DNA from: Phoenix dactylifera
Lineage: Eukaryota > Streptophyta > Magnoliopsida > Arecales > Arecaceae
DNA: 64,000 nt
Direction of reading: 5' to 3'
Assembly (NCBI RefSeq): GCF_009389715.1
Contig: NC_052397.1
Coordinates: 13,335,355 to 13,399,354, forward strand
The position numbers and the translations under genes were made by a program. The number at the start of each line of letters is the position of its first letter. The first letter of the stretch is position 1. The notes beneath the pieces were generated by a model, which made no database searches, was not told where the DNA came from, and was given only the letters and a program-made list of their open reading frames with translations. Shown here in pieces: positions 60,801 to 64,000 of the stretch.

Positions 60801-63451
60801 AACCAGCCAGTTCACGACTAGTTTCGGCCTATTTCGGCCGGTTCCTATCGGTTCGGGACCGGTTCCAGCTAATTTGGAGCTAGTTCCAAGAAAAAATAGG
60901 TGAACCGACCCAGTCCTCCACTGGGTCGGCTCGGTATGGGCCGAACCAGGCAGTTCGGCCCAGTTCGGTGAACCTTGGCTCATACAATGTGTTTTCTTGG
61001 GCATATAATGCTATAGGATGATTGAGTTTAAGGTTAATAGTGATGAAGTACATGAAAACCTTTGATTGTTTCACATTGCATTCAACAGAGATCAACACTA
61101 TTTAATTTGTGGTAGATGGTAATTAAATGCTAGCAACATATGCTAGTAATTAAATATTAGCATCATATTCAACTTTTTTTTTTTTGGGGGGGGGGGGGGG
61201 GGTCATTATTTGCATTTGCCTCACATGAGCAAAACATGCCACTGTTACTTTTGTACCGAACGTGTTTCTCATACGCAACACACTAGAAGCAATGAACATA
61301 AACTTATATTCCGACAACATTTAGAGCAAATAAATTTAACGATGAATAACAATCATATAATTTCACCAGTGGAGTGTCAATAAATTTATTTATACAACTG
61401 AACTTTCAGATGGCATTCTGTGCATGTGAAATTAAGCAGACATCTTTGTTATCTAGTAGTCAGGAACATGTTCGAACCAAAAATTTTATAGGTTACAAGT
61501 CAAACTAAGACACCAATGACAGTTTCTTCTTGCTCCCAACAAACTGTGTAACTCTCTATGACACCAGTTATTGACCGTTTTTAGACATGACAATTAAATG
61601 GTACATTGTTCAGACAAAGTTATTGACTACAGAAAGACATTATAAGAGAGGCACTTGTTCCATATTATATCAAGAAAATATCTGAACGCTCATCAATCAG
61701 AAAACTGAAAAAACATTTTTAATCGATATTACATGTGAAAATGAATGTTGTGAAGGTAATCACCTTCGACAATAGAGAACATATGGAGGATCCCATTGAC
61801 TGCAACACGTCAACTGCTGAACCAACAGCATCTTTCACTTCTTGGATGTCCGCCTGTTAATAAAAAAGAAAGCAACTACATTACTTTGCAAAGTTTGCCT
61901 GAAATTACTACATAAATTTATTAAATTGGATATCTAGAGGTACAAACCTTTGCTCCTCCAACGACCGGAAGACGGAGCGTGCTAGCCTTTAATGCTTCGA
62001 TAGCTCCTGATAAAGCACTAGAATGATCTCTATCCAAAAGAGACCACTCCTCCAAATAAGTCATCTGCATTGATCAAATATTCGAATGTTTAAATCTACA
62101 CCAAACAAAACAGTTCAAATCATCATGAGCAAAAGTGCAAAACTATCATCCTGAAATATTTTCTCGAAAATTCTTTAAGATAAGTAAATTCATTTTGTAG
62201 GAAATGTATTGTCTCAAATTTTGTGAAGCATGCATGGCGGTTTTTGGAATACACTTTGACTGGATATTTCCCATTACAGAAAATTACTCAGGGAAATAAG
62301 CTGCCTAGACATTTGCAGCTGATCGGCAAAATAATCTCCATTATACTAACATAATATCATGTTTTCAGCAAATCAATGCCACATTTATGTGGACTAATCT
62401 TAAAGGGCAAACAATTTGGTGAAAAAACAGGGTAACTAATACCTCCGAAGTTACAGGGAAAATAACAACAGAATAGCTGTATATCTTGGGCATGCTCAAC
62501 AGCAATGTGAAACTTCAGAAAATGGATTAATGTGCTCTCATCCATAGGGCTTGTTAATTTGCACATTTTATCTAGATAATAAGAAAAGAAAGGTCCAGAA
62601 ATATGTTAGCAGCCCCTTCCAGTAAAAGAGAAGTGGGGGTGTGCCGACTTAAGAATAGAACTGATTCAATTAAAATTAGTAAAAAAGTCAGGTGGTTAGA
62701 AGGGGTTTTATTTAACAAAAAGATGCTTTTATTATAGGATGCCAATGTACTATATAAGTCCCTGGATCTTGAAGTTTGAACACCAAGAGTTCTAACAGAT
62801 ATAACTAGTTTCAAGTCTTCATTTTAAGTTATTGTCATAAAACAACTTGGAAATGCTTTTGTAGCCTAGCAAAAATAGTCTTTAGCTGTAAACATTTTTG
62901 GCCCAAATTCAACATATTTTTGTGACCTTTTCTTGTGATGAATCATCACATATGTCAATCATCTTTGTTATCATCTATTACGTCACACTAATTATATAGA
63001 TATAAATAATAACACAGATCAGAAATCACAAATGCATTGGAGTAGGATACTAAAAACCCAATAATTGATTATTCAACCTAATGTTTCATTGAATCAATCT
63101 AGATGAAATAATCACTATGTTAGATCCCTAGAATAAAAATTATGCCCGGCATCATAAAATGGAAAGAATGTTTGAAATCATAAAATGGCATCTTCAAGAG
63201 AATAGATTTGTAAAAGCTAGGTTTCTTTCAGTCCCCCCAAATGCACATTCCTGGCTCCATTCTGGAAAGAAGAAGGCAAGTTGTCTAAGATTTAATGCAA
63301 ATACTCGATGACCATTATATGTTAACATCCAATAATGAAGGGTGCAGCAAATGAGAATTATAGAAATTGAGTATTTTGTAGACATGAAGCACGGTAATAA
63401 TCCAGAACCGAAATTAGACTTGGAGAAAACCTTGCAGCAACAGCAAACACA

Positions 63452-63523
<72 letters not shown>

Positions 63524-63702
63524 AAAGACTTACTTGTCCCTTAAGAATGGAAGTTAGTTTTAGATTTTGTTTCATAAGCTGTAGCTTGGTCCTTTTAAAA
63601 GTGACAGAATCACGCAACTCTGATGTAGTTATCCATGCATTATACAAATTTTTCTGATACAAAGCAAATGAAGAATTAGCTGATAAAGCATCATCTATAC
63701 TT
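54602..63702 (-). CDS. QWRF: QWRF-motif (augmin subunit 8 / EDE1-like) microtubule protein, 3' part
   Basis: Four minus-strand exons, each with GT-AG borders. Exon a (about 63702-63534) has KNLYNAWITTSELRDSV and ends LTSILKGQ. Exon b (62064-61948) reads MTYLEEWSLLDRDHSSALSG and ends LRLPVVGGAK. Exon c (61853-61764) has ADIQEVKDAVGSAVDVLQ and ends SICSLLSK. Exon d (54709-54602) has VSELAKMAAQEQALLDQSRD and ends TVAAMH. This order is the conserved C-terminal coiled-coil domain of plant QWRF proteins, which bind microtubules and recruit augmin/gamma-tubulin for spindle and phragmoplast assembly. The QWRF motif and basic N-terminus lie beyond the right edge. The intron between c and d is about 7.05 kb and filled with transposon remnants. 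The last short exon is uncertain; the best candidate is 53593-53459. CT-type microsatellites sit beside the exon a donor and near the exon d acceptor. No frame damage appears in the exons. Confidence 0.9.
54743..54799. repeat. GA microsatellite near the QWRF exon d acceptor
   Basis: A nearly pure GA run with one AAAG interruption. On the gene's strand it is a CT run ending about 35 bp upstream of the exon d acceptor (54710). Confidence 0.95.
55270..55298 (-). mobile_element. Micro poly(A) retroinsertion with visible empty site
   Basis: Twenty-nine bases (TTTTGTTTTTG, T9, CCGCTACAA) lie between CCTATATATCTG (55258-55269) and CCTAAATATCTG (55299-55310). On the minus strand the insert is TTGTAGCGG followed by an A-rich tail. 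The sister copy of the surrounding tandem duplication (around 55175-55195) reads CCTAAATATCTGTGTTAATG without the insert. Confidence 0.8.
56221..56432. repeat. 106-bp tandem duplication, two copies
   Basis: CATATGCTCACTAGA at 56221 and CATATGCTGACTAGA at 56327 begin two copies that also share ACAACCAATATTGGAA and CCAAAAGGGGGATTTTA, with scattered substitutions. Confidence 0.85.
58571..60977 (-). mobile_element. Internally deleted, decayed hAT element with BED-zinc-finger remnant
   Basis: The right end, reverse complemented, reads CAAGGTTCACCGAACTGGGC, and the left end reads CAAAGTCTGCCGAATCGGGA. They agree at about two thirds of positions, mostly with transitions. Inside, the minus strand from about 60065 shows HWKCNTEFKEEGVTRLKQYL, a BED-zinc-finger-like segment of hAT proteins, with frameshifts. 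It continues to a linker (ARHKAQFGPSYYKLSSGS) at about 59700 and a tail (SYTGFYYTQPLAAYDPYRYG) near 59340. The catalytic hAT core is absent. The flanking octamers do not match (AGTTCAAC and GCTCATAC), so the element is old or its ends are slightly misplaced. GC-rich GGTTCG/GGTACGG sub-terminal blocks lie at both ends. It sits in the large QWRF intron in the same orientation as the gene. Confidence 0.55.
60683..60722. repeat. Perfect 13-bp inverted repeat
   Basis: GGTTGGGAAGGCC (60683-60695) and its exact reverse complement (60710-60722) are separated by 14 bases. It lies in the GC-rich sub-terminal part of the hAT element. A second perfect stem, CCGACCCAGT with its complement, lies at 60905-60914 and 60920-60929. 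Confidence 0.85.
60978..61760. other. Large QWRF intron, proximal part
   Basis: Non-coding. It contains T12 followed by G17 (61174-61202). Confidence 0.5.
61174..61202. repeat. T12-G17 homopolymer junction
   Basis: Twelve T are followed by seventeen G. The G-run could form a quadruplex. On the QWRF sense strand it is C17-A12. Confidence 0.9.
62070..63530. other. QWRF intron between exons a and b
   Basis: About 1.47 kb non-coding. Short frames here have no domain. Its 5' end on the gene's strand is the microsatellite at 63446-63519. Confidence 0.6.
63446..63519. repeat. Compound AC/AG microsatellite abutting the QWRF exon a donor
   Basis: About 22 AC units and then about 14 AG units. On the gene's strand it starts about 13 bases after the GTAAGT donor (63533) as CT repeats followed by GT repeats. 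Confidence 0.95.
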
Positions 63703-64000
63703 CTTTGATAAAGATCAGAGGAAGGCATTAGCTTATTGATATTAAAGATTTTACATGCAAGTTAAACCATAACATCGAAGGTAAAAATGGCTAAAACAGA
63801 AACTAAGATGTTTTGGTAACTGTCCAAAGCAGTAAAAATTAGAGCATAAACGACATGGAATGCACGCATAAACATTATTGGAGTCACATCTGCACTTATG
63901 AAATAAGCCTAAGACACAAATAGTAAAAGTAAGAATAATAAGCACATTGAGATACTTGCACACACACATAAACAACACAACAAATATATGATCTCTGCTG

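Overview
This is eukaryotic nuclear DNA from a flowering plant. The genes have GT-AG introns and plant-specific families (class II LOB-domain, QWRF), and they sit in AT-rich DNA full of plant-type transposons and microsatellites. A monocot such as a palm is my inference, not something the sequence proves. There are no operons, CRISPR arrays, rRNA or tRNA genes.

Three genes are well supported. (1) A complete seven-exon gene on + (30466-37018) encodes a 306-residue queuosine 5'-phosphate N-glycosylase (QNG1, former DUF2419), which salvages the queuine base for tRNA modification. All six introns are GT-AG and the phases agree throughout. (2) A complete two-exon class II LOB-domain (LBD) transcription factor lies on + (41540-42294), with a TATA box upstream. 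(3) The 3' half of a QWRF/augmin-8-family microtubule protein lies on - (63.7 kb down to 54.6 kb, perhaps 53.46 kb). It has a 7.05-kb intron, and its 5' end is outside the window. Weaker gene evidence: a small multi-membrane-span protein in two exons on + (15029-17402), a possible + terminal exon near 54.1-54.3 kb, and a broken apyrase-like fragment on - (9.8-10.5 kb).

Most of the rest is mobile DNA. From left to right: a 193-bp hAT MITE (434-626); a foldback element (4.0-4.4 kb); a short LTR element with 0.8-kb LTRs (6400-9068); a TRIM (14452-14886); a GC-rich hAT MITE with a perfect 8-bp target duplication (15339-15892); a solo LTR (18272-20324); a decayed Ty1/copia element (21.56-23.1 kb, -); a second solo LTR with a 36-bp minisatellite (25988-28154); a LINE 3' end (47.03-47.30 kb); and an internally deleted hAT element with a BED-zinc-finger remnant inside the large QWRF intron (58571-60977).

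The least expected signal is a set of very short insertions, 17 to 86 bp, scattered across the window. Each is a poly(A) or poly(T) tract plus a few bases and is flanked by a 9-17-bp direct repeat. They look like extremely 5'-truncated LINE-type retroinsertions. One lies in QNG1 intron 1 and one just 3' of QNG1. One sits in only one copy of a tandem duplication, so the other copy shows the empty site.
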